A DNA stretch of 64,000 bases from an uncultured beta proteobacterium (GTDB lineage Bacteria; Pseudomonadota; Gammaproteobacteria; Burkholderiales; Burkholderiaceae_C). The notes beneath the pieces were generated by a model. That model saw only the letters and a program-made list of their open reading frames with translations. It was not told where the DNA came from and made no database searches. Position 1 is the stretch's first letter, and every line of letters begins with the position of its first letter. Location: assembly GCA_903844215.1 (NCBI GenBank), contig CAIMSP010000111.1, forward strand, positions 27,597-91,596, in the 5' to 3' direction. This document shows, one piece after another, positions 44,875 to 53,285 of the stretch. The position numbers and the translations under genes are program-made.

Positions 44875-46095
44875 TTAATGGGCGGCCCATTGGATGGAAC
44901 TGATGTCCACGCCGTCCAGATACATCTCCCACAGCGGACTCAAGTCGCGCAGCTTGGCCACATTGGTCTTGATGGTGTCCACGGCGTAGTCGATCTCGGC
45001 CTCGGTCGTGAAACGGCCGATGGTCATGCGCAGGCTGCTGTGCGCGAGTTCATCGCTGCGACCCAGCGCGCGCAGCACGTAGCTCGGCTCCAGGCTGGCC
45101 GAGGTGCAGGCCGAGCCGCTGGAGACCGCCAGACCCTTGATGCCCATGATCAAGGACTCGCCTTCGACGTAGTTGAAGCTCATGTTCAGGTTGTGCGGGA
45201 TGCGCTGGGTCTCGTGGCCATTGATGAACACCTGCTCGATGCCCTTGAGGCCGGCGACCATGCGGTCGTGCAGGGCACGGATGCGCAGCGTCTCGCTCGC
45301 CATTTCTTCCTTGGCGATGCGGTAGGCCTCGCCCATGCCGGCAATCTGGTGCGTGGGCAAGGTGCCCGAGCGCATGCCGCGCTCATGCCCGCCGCCGTGC
45401 ATCTGGGCTTCGAGCCGCACGCGCGGCTTGCGCCGCACAAACAGCGCGCCGATGCCCTTGGGCCCATAGGTCTTGTGCGCCGTCAGGCTCATCAGATCGA
45501 CCGGCAACTGGCTCAGGTCAAAGGCCACGCGGCCCGTGGCCTGGGCCGCGTCCGTGTGAAAAATGATGCCCTTGGAACGGCACAGGGAGCCGATCGCGGC
45601 GATGTCCTGGATCACGCCGATTTCGTTGTTCACGAACATCACGCTGGCCAAAATGGTGTCGGGGCGAATCGCGGCCTGGAAACTGTCCAGATTCAGCAGC
45701 CCGTCGGCTTGCACGTCCAGATACGTCACTTCAAAACCCTGGCGCTCGAGTTCGCGGCAGGTGTCGAGCACGGCCTTGTGCTCGGTCTTGACGGTGATGA
45801 TGTGTTTGCCCTTGCTCTTGTAGAAGTGCGCGGCGCCCTTGAGCGCCAGGTTGTTGGACTCGGTGGCGCCCGAAGTCCAGACGATTTCGCGCGGGTCCGC
45901 GCCAATCAAATCAGCCACTTGGGTGCGCGCCTTTTCCACTGCGGCTTCGGCCTCCCAGCCCCAGGCGTGGCTGCGCGAAGCCGGATTGCCGAAGTGCTCG
46001 CGCAACCAGGGAATCATGGCATCGACCACGCGCGGATCGCAGGGCGTGGTGGCGCTGTAGTCCATGTAAATCGGAAAATGAGGGGTCGTGTCCAT
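44875..46095 (-). CDS. iscS: cysteine desulfurase IscS
   Basis: PLP enzyme converting cysteine to alanine plus persulfide sulfur for clusters, thiamine and tRNA thiolation. 406 residues. Seen: [64 protein letters not shown]-lysine in [14 protein letters not shown], and the catalytic loop [18 protein letters not shown] with the persulfide Cys. Intact throughout and standard for the family. Confidence 0.97.
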   Translation of the reverse strand: MDTTPHFPIYMDYSATTPCDPRVVDAMIPWLREHFGNPASRSHAWGWEAEAAVEKARTQVADLIGADPREIVWTSGATESNNLALKGAAHFYKSKGKHIITVKTEHKAVLDTCRELERQGFEVTYLDVQADGLLNLDSFQAAIRPDTILASVMFVNNEIGVIQDIAAIGSLCRSKGIIFHTDAAQATGRVAFDLSQLPVDLMSLTAHKTYGPKGIGALFVRRKPRVRLEAQMHGGGHERGMRSGTLPTHQIAGMGEAYRIAKEEMASETLRIRALHDRMVAGLKGIEQVFINGHETQRIPHNLNMSFNYVEGESLIMGIKGLAVSSGSACTSASLEPSYVLRALGRSDELAHSSLRMTIGRFTTEAEIDYAVDTIKTNVAKLRDLSPLWEMYLDGVDISSIQWAAH

Positions 46096-46135
46096 AGCTG
46101 CTTGTCTTTCGGAATGGGGCTGCGCTTTGCAGGCC

Positions 46136-46672
46136 TTAGGACTTGGCGAATGAATTGCCCAGAGCGAACACAGAGTTCGGAATGTTCAGCCGCATCGGCT
46201 TGGCCACCGGCATGGCCGAAATGGCGCGCTTGACCGCCGTCTTGCCCTCGATCTGCATGCCTTTAGCCAGTTGCTGATCCACCAGGGTTTGCAGGTTCAC
46301 GGAGTCCAGAAACGCCACCATGTGTTCGTTCAGCGAAGACCACAGGTCGTGCGTCATGCAGCGACCCGCCTCGCCCAGACAGTTCTCCTTGCCGGCGCAG
46401 TGCGTCGCGTCGATCGGTTCGTCCACCGACGTGATGATCTCGGCCACCGTGATGTCGGCCGGCTTGCGCCCCAGGGAGTAGCCGCCGCCGGGCCCCCGGG
46501 TCGACTCCACCAGATCATTGCGGCGCAACTTGCCGAACAACTGCTCCAGATAGGACAGCGAAATCTGCTGCCGCTGGCTGATGGCCGCGAGTGTGACGGG
46601 CCCGGTACCCTGGCGTAAGGCCAGATCAATCATGGCGGTGACCGCAAACCGACCTTTGGTGGTGAGACGCAT
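46136..46672 (-). CDS. iscR: Fe-S cluster-responsive regulator IscR (Rrf2 family)
   Basis: Represses the isc operon when loaded with [2Fe-2S]. 178 residues from the conserved [19 protein letters not shown] start at 46672. Winged helix ([24 protein letters not shown]), then cluster ligands in [16 protein letters not shown] (three Cys) plus a nearby His. The 41-bp leader to iscS and the IscR-like box upstream (46749-46773) are consistent with autoregulation. It follows uvrB on the same strand. Confidence 0.95.
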   Translation of the reverse strand: MRLTTKGRFAVTAMIDLALRQGTGPVTLAAISQRQQISLSYLEQLFGKLRRNDLVESTRGPGGGYSLGRKPADITVAEIITSVDEPIDATHCAGKENCLGEAGRCMTHDLWSSLNEHMVAFLDSVNLQTLVDQQLAKGMQIEGKTAVKRAISAMPVAKPMRLNIPNSVFALGNSFAKS

Positions 46673-46748
46673 TTTTGACTCCTGAAAATTTGACCCAAGA
46701 TCGCAAGACATCGAACTGAGCACGGCCGGAGCCATCTCCTTAAAGCAA

Positions 46749-46773
46749 GATGTCGAGTGATTTGCTCAAGTAT
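46749..46773 (-). promoter_or_regulatory. candidate IscR type-1 box at the isc promoter
   Basis: Minus-strand reading ATACTTGAGC-AAATC-ACTCGACATC resembles the type-1 IscR site (ATA-TTGAC...AGTCGG-TAT), matching the A-TTGA and TCGA-AT sides. It lies about 77-101 bp before the iscR start and just after the uvrB stop, leaving this the only space for the isc promoter. Confidence 0.55.
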
Positions 46774-46791
46774 AACAGAAGGCCTGCATTT

Positions 46792-48945
46792 TTAGTCGGG
46801 TAAGCGCGCTGCCGCCGCAGAAATCGCCACCACGTTGTCCGTGCCGGGGGCGCCGAAGGCCTGCTGCTTGAGCACGTGCAACTGATCGCGCACCCTGGCC
46901 GCCTTCTCGAACTCCAGATTACGCGCGTGCTCCAGCATGAGCTTTTCCAGGCGCTTGATTTCCCGCGACACGTCCTTCTCGCTCATGTCTTCAATCAGCG
47001 CCCGCTGCATCGCGTCCTGCTCAAGGCGTTCCATTTCTCGCCCCGCCTTTTCGCTGTAAACGCCGTCGATCAGATCCTTCACCTGCTTGACGATGCTGCG
47101 CGGCGTGATGCCATGCACCAGGTTGTGCTCCACCTGGCGCGCGCGTCGGCGCTCGGTCTCGCCCATGGCCTTGCGCATCGATTCGGTGATGCGGTCGGCG
47201 TACAGAATGGCGCGACCATGCAGGTTGCGCGCGGCGCGGCCGATGGTCTGAATGAGTGAACGCTCGGAGCGCAAAAAGCCCTCCTTGTCGGCGTCCAGGA
47301 TCGCCACCAGGCTCACCTCGGGGATGTCCAGGCCTTCGCGCAGCAAATTGATGCCCACCAGCACGTCGAAGGCGCCCAGGCGCAAATCGCGCAGAATTTC
47401 GACCCGCTCCACCGTGTCCACGTCGCTGTGCAGGTAGCGCACCTTGACGCCGTTGTCGGCCAGGTAATCGGTGAGTTGTTCGGCCATGCGCTTGGTCAGC
47501 GTGGTGATGAGCACGCGCTCGTTCTTCAGCACGCGAATGCGGATCTCCTGCAACACGTTGTCCACCTGGTGCGTGGCCGGGCGCACTTCCACCTCGGGGT
47601 CCACCAGCCCCGTGGGGCGCACCAATTGCTCCACTACCCTGCCCGTGTGCTCGTTTTCCCAATTGCCCGGCGTCGCCGAGACAAACACCGCCTGGCGCAT
47701 CTTGGTCTGGAACTCCTCGAACTTCAGCGGCCGGTTATCCAGTGCGCTGGGCAGGCGAAAGCCGTACTCCACCAGCGTGGTCTTGCGCGCGCGGTCGCCG
47801 TTGTACATGCCACCGAACTGGCCGATGAGCACATGGCTCTCGTCCAGGAACATGAGCGCGTCCTTGGGCAGGTAGTCGGTGAGCGTGGCCGGCGGCTCGC
47901 CGGGCGCAGCGCCTGAGAGATGGCGCGTGTAGTTCTCGATGCCCTTGCAGTGACCGACTTCGCTCATCATCTCCAGGTCAAACCTCGTGCGCTGCTCCAG
48001 TCGCTGCGCCTCCACCAGCTTGCCCGCCGCCAGCAGCTCTTGCACGCGCTGCACCAGCTCGACTTTGATCGTCTCCACTGCCGCCAGCACGCGGTCGCGC
48101 GGCGTGACGTAATGGCTGCTGGGATAGACCGTGAAGCGCGGAATCTTCTGGCGGATGCGGCCCGTGAGCGGATCGAACAGTTGCAGCGACTCGACCTCGT
48201 CGTCAAACAGCTCGATGCGCACCGCCAGCTCCGAGTGTTCGGCCGGAAACACGTCGATGGTGTCGCCGCGCACGCGAAAGCTTCCGCGCGAAAACTCAAT
48301 GTCATTGCGGTCGTACTGCATCCGAATCAGCTGGGCGATGAGGTCGCGCTGGCCGGCCTTGTCGCCCGCACGCAGCGTCATCACCATCTGGTGGTAGGCC
48401 TCGGGCTGGCCAATGCCATAAATGGCCGACACCGTGGCCACGATCACCACGTCGCGTCGCTCCAGGATGCTCTTGGTGCAGCTCAGGCGCATCTGTTCGA
48501 TGTGCTCGTTGATGGCCGAGTCTTTTTCAATAAACAGGTCGCGCTGCGGCACGTAGGCCTCGGGCTGGTAGTAGTCGTAATAGCTGACGAAGTACTCGAC
48601 CGCATTCTTCGGAAAGAACTCGCGAAATTCACTGTACAACTGCGCCGCCAGCGTCTTGTTCGGCGCAAACACGATCGCCGGTCGCCCCATGCGCGCGATC
48701 ACGTTCGCCATGGTGAAGGTCTTGCCGGATCCGGTCACGCCCAGCAGCGTCTGAAACACCTCGCCGTCGTTGAAACCTTCCACCAGTTGCTCAATCGCTT
48801 CGGGCTGGTCCCCGGCCGGCCGGTAGGGCAGGAACAGCTCGAACGGCGAACCGGGAAAGCGCTCGAACGTGCCGCCGTCGGGTGACGCTGGCGCGGGGAC
48901 TGCGGCGGGTGGCAAGGTGGGAACTTTGGGAACGGGTACGGGCAT
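46792..48945 (-). CDS. uvrB: excinuclease ABC subunit B
   Basis: Damage-verification helicase-like subunit of nucleotide excision repair, 717 residues. Seen: Walker [16 protein letters not shown], beta-hairpin [35 protein letters not shown] helicase box in [49 protein letters not shown], and the UvrC-binding C-terminal [24 protein letters not shown]. About 25 N-terminal residues before GGTFERFPG are Pro/Ala-rich. I chose the ATG at 48945; the longer frame to 49317 is non-homologous. Confidence 0.96.
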   Translation of the reverse strand: MPVPVPKVPTLPPAAVPAPASPDGGTFERFPGSPFELFLPYRPAGDQPEAIEQLVEGFNDGEVFQTLLGVTGSGKTFTMANVIARMGRPAIVFAPNKTLAAQLYSEFREFFPKNAVEYFVSYYDYYQPEAYVPQRDLFIEKDSAINEHIEQMRLSCTKSILERRDVVIVATVSAIYGIGQPEAYHQMVMTLRAGDKAGQRDLIAQLIRMQYDRNDIEFSRGSFRVRGDTIDVFPAEHSELAVRIELFDDEVESLQLFDPLTGRIRQKIPRFTVYPSSHYVTPRDRVLAAVETIKVELVQRVQELLAAGKLVEAQRLEQRTRFDLEMMSEVGHCKGIENYTRHLSGAAPGEPPATLTDYLPKDALMFLDESHVLIGQFGGMYNGDRARKTTLVEYGFRLPSALDNRPLKFEEFQTKMRQAVFVSATPGNWENEHTGRVVEQLVRPTGLVDPEVEVRPATHQVDNVLQEIRIRVLKNERVLITTLTKRMAEQLTDYLADNGVKVRYLHSDVDTVERVEILRDLRLGAFDVLVGINLLREGLDIPEVSLVAILDADKEGFLRSERSLIQTIGRAARNLHGRAILYADRITESMRKAMGETERRRARQVEHNLVHGITPRSIVKQVKDLIDGVYSEKAGREMERLEQDAMQRALIEDMSEKDVSREIKRLEKLMLEHARNLEFEKAARVRDQLHVLKQQAFGAPGTDNVVAISAAAARLPD

Positions 48946-49177
48946 GGCAAGGCGGCTCAGAAGGCAATGGGGATGGCTCAGGTCCCATGTTAGCCGCCCC
49001 GAGGTTATAGTGCCGAGCACAAACGCAACACCCACAACGCCCCGCGTGCCGACGACCACGGTGGCGTTAAGAAAAGGAAAGCCTCCGATGAGAAACCACG
49101 ACGTCTGCGCGCGCGAAGCGGGGGCTGCCAGCCGACTCCCATTCGCGCCAGACAAGGACCTGCGATCTGAAGACGCG

Positions 49178-49669
49178 ATGCGACCCGTGCTGTTCAGGCG
49201 TTTGGCCGCGCCGGCACTGCTCCTGCTGCTTGCAGGCTGCGCGGCCCAGCCAGCGGCGCGCATTTCGAACGCGGCGACCTCGCCCATGGCGGACTTCAAT
49301 GTGGGACAAGCGGACATTCCGGCGCTGCTGCTGCAGATTCAGAAACAGCCCTACCTCAAGCCGGTAGATCAAAGCTGCGCGGCCACGGCGGACGATGTGA
49401 AGGCGCTGGATGAACTTCTTGGCGCCGACGTGGACGCCCCGGTGGTGCAGTCAGATGCGAGCGATGTCGAGCGTGGTGCCACCTTTCTAGGGGACACCGC
49501 AGTGGGCGCCTTCAAGGGCGCGGTGGAGGGGTTGGTGCCCTACCGAAGCTGGGTCCGCAAGCTCAGCGGTGCGGAGCGGCACTCCAAGGCATTGGCGGCG
49601 ACGATTGCGGCCGGCAATGCCCGAAGGGCTTTCCTCAAGGGGCTGCGCATGGCTCAGGGTTGCCCCTAG
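49178..49669 (+). CDS. putative lipoprotein of unknown function
   Basis: A 163-residue exported protein. Seen: signal sequence [17 protein letters not shown] with lipobox LAGC at about residue 20, then a low-homology body with a glycine/alanine-rich helix [26 protein letters not shown] and a Cys at both [10 protein letters not shown] and the C-terminus, which could form a disulfide. I prefer the ATG at 49178 since it places the lipobox near the N-terminus; an upstream in-frame ATG at 49088 has a better Shine-Dalgarno (AAGGAAAG). I do not recognise the family. Confidence 0.65.
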   Translation: MRPVLFRRLAAPALLLLLAGCAAQPAARISNAATSPMADFNVGQADIPALLLQIQKQPYLKPVDQSCAATADDVKALDELLGADVDAPVVQSDASDVERGATFLGDTAVGAFKGAVEGLVPYRSWVRKLSGAERHSKALAATIAAGNARRAFLKGLRMAQGCP

Positions 49670-49772
49670 GTTGGGCCGGGCGAGGGGTAAAATGTCGCTG
49701 CGACGCCAGCCCTTATTCGCTGTCGTTTGAGCGCCCTGACCTTCCCCGAGATTTCTCACCAGAGGACCCCCC

Positions 49773-50969
49773 ATGTCTCTTTTCTCCAATGTCGAAATGG
49801 CCCCGCGTGACCCGATTCTGGGTTTGAACGAACAATTCAACGCCGACACCAACCCCCAAAAGGTGAATCTGGGTGTGGGCGTGTATTTCGACGAGAACGG
49901 CAAGTTGCCGCTGCTGGCCTGCGTGCAGGCGGCGGAACAGGCCATGATGGAGTCGCCCAAACCGCGCGGCTACCTGCCGATTGACGGCATCGCCGCGTAC
50001 GACGCCGGCGTCAAGAGCCTGGTGTTTGGCCCGGACAGCGAGCCGGTCAAATCCGCCCGCGTGGCCACAGTGCAGGCCATCGGCGGCACCGGTGGCCTCA
50101 AGGTCGGTGCCGATTTCCTCAAGCGCCTGAACCCCAACGCCAAGGTGCTCATCAGCGACCCGAGCTGGGAAAACCACCGCGCCCTGTTCACCGAAGCCGG
50201 CTTCACGGTCGAGAGCTATCCCTACTACGACGCCGCCAAGCGTGGCGTCGATTTTGACGCCATGCTGGCCGCGCTCAACGCCGCCACCGCTGGCACCGTG
50301 GTGGTGCTGCACGCCTGCTGCCACAACCCCACGGGCTATGACATCACGTCAGAGCAATGGGACCAGGTCGTGGCCACCGTCAAGGCGAAGAACCTGACGG
50401 CGTTCCTGGACATGGCTTACCAGGGCTTTGCCCACGGACTGACGCAGGACGGGGCCGCTGTGCAGAAATTCGTCGCCGCCGGATTGAACTTCCTCGTTTC
50501 CACCTCGTTCAGCAAGAGCTTTAGCCTGTACGGTGAACGCGTGGGCGCGCTGTCCGTGCTGTGCCAGAGCAAGGAAGAAGCCGAGCGGGTCCTGAGCCAA
50601 CTCAAGATCATGATCCGCACCAACTACAGCAATCCACCGACGCATGGCGGCGCCGTGGTCGCTGCGGTGCTGGGCAACCCGGAACTGCGCGCGCTGTGGG
50701 AAAAGGAACTGGCGGCGATGCGTGAGCGCATCAAGCAGATGCGCTCGCTGCTGGTGGACAAGCTCAAGGCCGCCGGCGTGCCGCAGGACATGAGTTTCAT
50801 TACCCAGCAAATCGGCATGTTCAGCTACTCTGGCCTGAGCAAGGACCAGATGGTGCGACTGCGCAATGAGTTCGGCGTTTACGGCACCGACACCGGCCGC
50901 ATGTGCGTGGCGGCACTGAACAGCAAGAACATCGACTACGTCTGTGCCTCGATTGCCAAAGTCATTTGA
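49773..50969 (+). CDS. tyrB: aromatic/aspartate aminotransferase
   Basis: PLP-dependent transaminase of class I, 398 residues. Seen: APRDPILGLNEQFNADTNPQKVNLGVGVYFDE at the N-terminus, QAIGGTGGLKVGADFL, VVLHACCHNPTGYD, and PLP-lysine motif VSTSFSKSFSLYGERVGALS, plus C-terminal MRNE/R-type substrate-binding LRNEFGVYGTDTGRMCVAALN. Closest to aromatic (TyrB) or aspartate (AspC) aminotransferases; which substrate dominates is uncertain. A weak hairpin follows the stop. Confidence 0.92.
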   Translation: MSLFSNVEMAPRDPILGLNEQFNADTNPQKVNLGVGVYFDENGKLPLLACVQAAEQAMMESPKPRGYLPIDGIAAYDAGVKSLVFGPDSEPVKSARVATVQAIGGTGGLKVGADFLKRLNPNAKVLISDPSWENHRALFTEAGFTVESYPYYDAAKRGVDFDAMLAALNAATAGTVVVLHACCHNPTGYDITSEQWDQVVATVKAKNLTAFLDMAYQGFAHGLTQDGAAVQKFVAAGLNFLVSTSFSKSFSLYGERVGALSVLCQSKEEAERVLSQLKIMIRTNYSNPPTHGGAVVAAVLGNPELRALWEKELAAMRERIKQMRSLLVDKLKAAGVPQDMSFITQQIGMFSYSGLSKDQMVRLRNEFGVYGTDTGRMCVAALNSKNIDYVCASIAKVI

Positions 50970-50977
50970 CCTGACAC

Positions 50978-50994
50978 GGGGGTTATTCGCCCCC
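50978..50994 (+). terminator. weak hairpin after the aminotransferase gene
   Basis: GGGGG (50978-50982) and CCCCC (50990-50994) with a 7-base loop, 9 bp after the stop. No U-tract, so terminator activity is doubtful. Confidence 0.35.
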
Positions 50995-51087
50995 AGGCCA
51001 TGGAATCCTTTCCGACAACTGACAGAATGGGGCTGACTGTGCCCGGAATTTAGGGAAATTCCTCTGTAACAGTGAGGGAATGCCTGT

Positions 51088-51104
51088 TATATTGCACTGC
51101 AACA
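51088..51104. promoter_or_regulatory. PhaR-like operator overlapping the depolymerase -10 region
   Basis: TATATT (51088-51093) as a possible -10 is overlapped by the dyad TTGC-ACT-GCAA (51092-51102). The core GCACTGCAAC is identical to phasin operator 2. A weak TGTAAC lies 17 bp before TATATT as a possible -35. About 25 bp before the depolymerase ATG. Confidence 0.6.
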
Positions 51105-51127
51105 TTTAACGATTCTGAAGGTCCTCC

Positions 51128-52585
51128 ATGCTCTACCAACTCTACGAATCCCAGCGCTCCATGATGGAGCCGTTTGCGGATTTCGCGCAAGCAGCGTCCA
51201 AGATCTACAGCAATCCGCTCTCGCCCTTAGGTCAAAATCCCTTTGCGCAACGCGTTTCCGCCGGGTACGACCTGGCTTACCGTCTGGGCAAGGACTACCT
51301 CAAGCCCGAGTTCGGGCTGCGCACCGTGGATGTCGATGGCGTTTCCGTGGCGATCCATGAGCGCATCGAGCTCGACAAGCCCTTTTGCGAGCTGCGCCGC
51401 TTCAAGCGCTTCACCGACGACACGAGCACGCTGACCAAGCTCAAGAGCCAGCCCGCCGTGCTGATCGTCGCGCCGCTGTCCGGACACTACGCCACGCTGC
51501 TGCGCGACACCGTCAAGACCATGCTCAAGGACCACAAGGTCTATATCACGGACTGGAAGAACGCGCGCCTCGTGCCCCAATCTGAAGGGGCCTTCCATCT
51601 GGATGATTACGTGAACTACGTGCAGGAGTTCATTCGCCATCTGCAAGGGATTTACGGCAATTGCCATGTGATGAGCGTGTGCCAGCCCACCGTCCCGGTG
51701 CTGGCCGCCGTCGCCTTGATGGCGAGTCGCGGCGAGACCACGCCGCTGACCATGACCATGATGGGCGGGCCGATCGACGCGCGCAAGTCGCCCACGGCCG
51801 TGAACAACCTGGCGACGACCAAGAGCGCCAGCTGGTTTGAAAACAACGTGATTTACCGCGTGCCGCAGAACTTTCCTGGTGCCGGACGCCGCGTTTATCC
51901 CGGTTTCCTGCAGCACACCGGCTTTGTTGCGATGAACCCCAGCAACCATGCCAAGAGTCACTACGATTATTTCAAGGACCTGATCAAGGGCGACGGCACC
52001 AGCGTCGAAGCCCACCGCAAGTTCTACGACGAGTACAACGCCGTGCTGGACATGGATGCCGACTACTACCTGGACACCATTCGCGTGGTGTTTCAGGAGT
52101 TCAGCCTGGTCAATGGCACCTGGGACGTCAAGGGCGTGGACGGCAAACTGGAACGTGTGCGGCCCCAGGACATCACGCGCACTGCGCTGTTTTCCGTGGA
52201 AGGTGAACTGGACGATATTTCCGGCTCTGGCCAGACCGAAGCCGTGCACAATATTTGCAGCGGCGTGGTGGACTCGGAGCAGCGCCACTATGAGGTCAAG
52301 GGCGCGGGCCATTACGGCATCTTCAGCGGCAAGCGCTGGCGCGATATGGTCTATCCCGAGGTCAAGGCCTTCATCCTGCAACACAGTCCGGCAAGGGCGC
52401 CAATCGTCCAAGCTGCGCCTGCGCCAGTGCAGGCTGCGGCCCCTGCCCCGGTCAAACCCGTGCTCGCCGTGCCAGCCGCAGTCAAACGCGCCCCGCTGAA
52501 GCAGGCCGCGGTCAAACCGGCGGCAAAGGCCGCAGCCAAGGCGCTGATCAAGCCCGCCAGCCCCGGCAAGCGCGCTCGCAGTTAA
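51128..52585 (+). CDS. phaZ: intracellular polyhydroxybutyrate depolymerase with Lys/Ala/Pro-rich tail
   Basis: Hydrolyses stored PHB. 485 residues; the catalytic part (1 to about 418) matches intracellular PhaZ. Seen: MLYQLYESQRSMMEPFADFA, a lipase-box-like MSVCQPTVPV whose Cys (about residue 185) is the expected nucleophile, MTMMGGPIDAR, and a C-terminal His in VKGAGHYGIFSG. From about residue 420 a 65-residue tail of Ala, Pro, Val and Lys follows (KPVLAVPAAVKRAP, KPAAKAAAKALIKPA), absent from family members of about 410-420 residues. No signal peptide. Promoter carries the same operator-like dyad as phasin. Confidence 0.93.
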   Translation: MLYQLYESQRSMMEPFADFAQAASKIYSNPLSPLGQNPFAQRVSAGYDLAYRLGKDYLKPEFGLRTVDVDGVSVAIHERIELDKPFCELRRFKRFTDDTSTLTKLKSQPAVLIVAPLSGHYATLLRDTVKTMLKDHKVYITDWKNARLVPQSEGAFHLDDYVNYVQEFIRHLQGIYGNCHVMSVCQPTVPVLAAVALMASRGETTPLTMTMMGGPIDARKSPTAVNNLATTKSASWFENNVIYRVPQNFPGAGRRVYPGFLQHTGFVAMNPSNHAKSHYDYFKDLIKGDGTSVEAHRKFYDEYNAVLDMDADYYLDTIRVVFQEFSLVNGTWDVKGVDGKLERVRPQDITRTALFSVEGELDDISGSGQTEAVHNICSGVVDSEQRHYEVKGAGHYGIFSGKRWRDMVYPEVKAFILQHSPARAPIVQAAPAPVQAAAPAPVKPVLAVPAAVKRAPLKQAAVKPAAKAAAKALIKPASPGKRARS

Positions 52586-52612
52586 TCGTTGGGCGGCGCA
52601 GGGCTCGGTTCG

Positions 52613-53272
52613 ATGCAGCCCACCCTGGCCGACCGCCTGCTGGAGCTACTGCCGCAAACCCAGTGCACGCGCTGCGGTTATGCGGACTGTGCCGCGTACG
52701 CGGGCGCCATGGCACGCAGCGAAGCCCCGATCAACCAGTGCCCACCCGGAGGCGCGCAAGGCATGGCGCGTCTGGCCGCCGTCACGGGTCAAGCCGAAAC
52801 CGCACTGAATCCGGCCCACGGCCTAGAAGGTGCGCGCAGCGTGGCCTACGTTGATGAGGGATGGTGCATCGGCTGCACGCTGTGCATCAAGGTCTGCCCC
52901 ACCGACGCCATCGTGGGCAGCCACAAGCTGATGCACACCGTGATCGAAGCGCATTGCACCGGCTGTGAGTTGTGCCTTCCCGTTTGCCCGGTGGACTGCA
53001 TCGTGCTGGAGAACGTGTCCGGCAGCAACACCGCCTGGGCCGCCTGGTCGCAGGCTCAGGCCGACGAGGCGCGCGCGCGCTATGCCCGGCACAACGCGAA
53101 AACCGAACGAGAAACCCTGGAGAACGCGGCGCGACTGCAACGCAAGGCGCTGGAAAAGTTGGCCGACTTGCCCCAGCATTCGCAACACACCGACCCCCTG
53201 GTGCTGGACAAAAAGCGCGCCGTGATCGAAGCCGCTCTGGCCCGCATGCGGGCCAAGCGTGCCGTGCCTTAG
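52613..53272 (+). CDS. rsxB: soluble RnfB/RsxB-like ferredoxin
   Basis: A 219-residue multi-cluster Fe-S protein. Seen: RnfB-type 4Fe-4S motif QTQCTRCGYADCAAYAGAMARSEAPINQCPPGG, then two ferredoxin motifs CIGCTLCIKVCPTDAIVG and CTGCELCLPVCPVDCIVLE, and a charged C-terminal helix. It lacks the N-terminal membrane anchor of the Rnf complex subunit. No other rnf/rsx genes are visible here, so it probably acts as a soluble electron carrier (for example for SoxR reduction or endonuclease III-type proteins). Lies 27 bp after phaZ. Confidence 0.9.
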   Translation: MQPTLADRLLELLPQTQCTRCGYADCAAYAGAMARSEAPINQCPPGGAQGMARLAAVTGQAETALNPAHGLEGARSVAYVDEGWCIGCTLCIKVCPTDAIVGSHKLMHTVIEAHCTGCELCLPVCPVDCIVLENVSGSNTAWAAWSQAQADEARARYARHNAKTERETLENAARLQRKALEKLADLPQHSQHTDPLVLDKKRAVIEAALARMRAKRAVP

Positions 53273-53285
53273 GCGCCTGCCACGG

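Noticed and set aside
48946..49177. LexA/SOS box before uvrB
   Set aside because: I searched for CTG-N10-CAG type dyads and saw none convincing; only a possible TATAAC -10 around 49005 on the minus strand.
48946..49317. N-terminal extension of uvrB to 49317
   Set aside because: Non-homologous and would overlap the lipoprotein region; UvrB starts near MPVPVPK at 48945.
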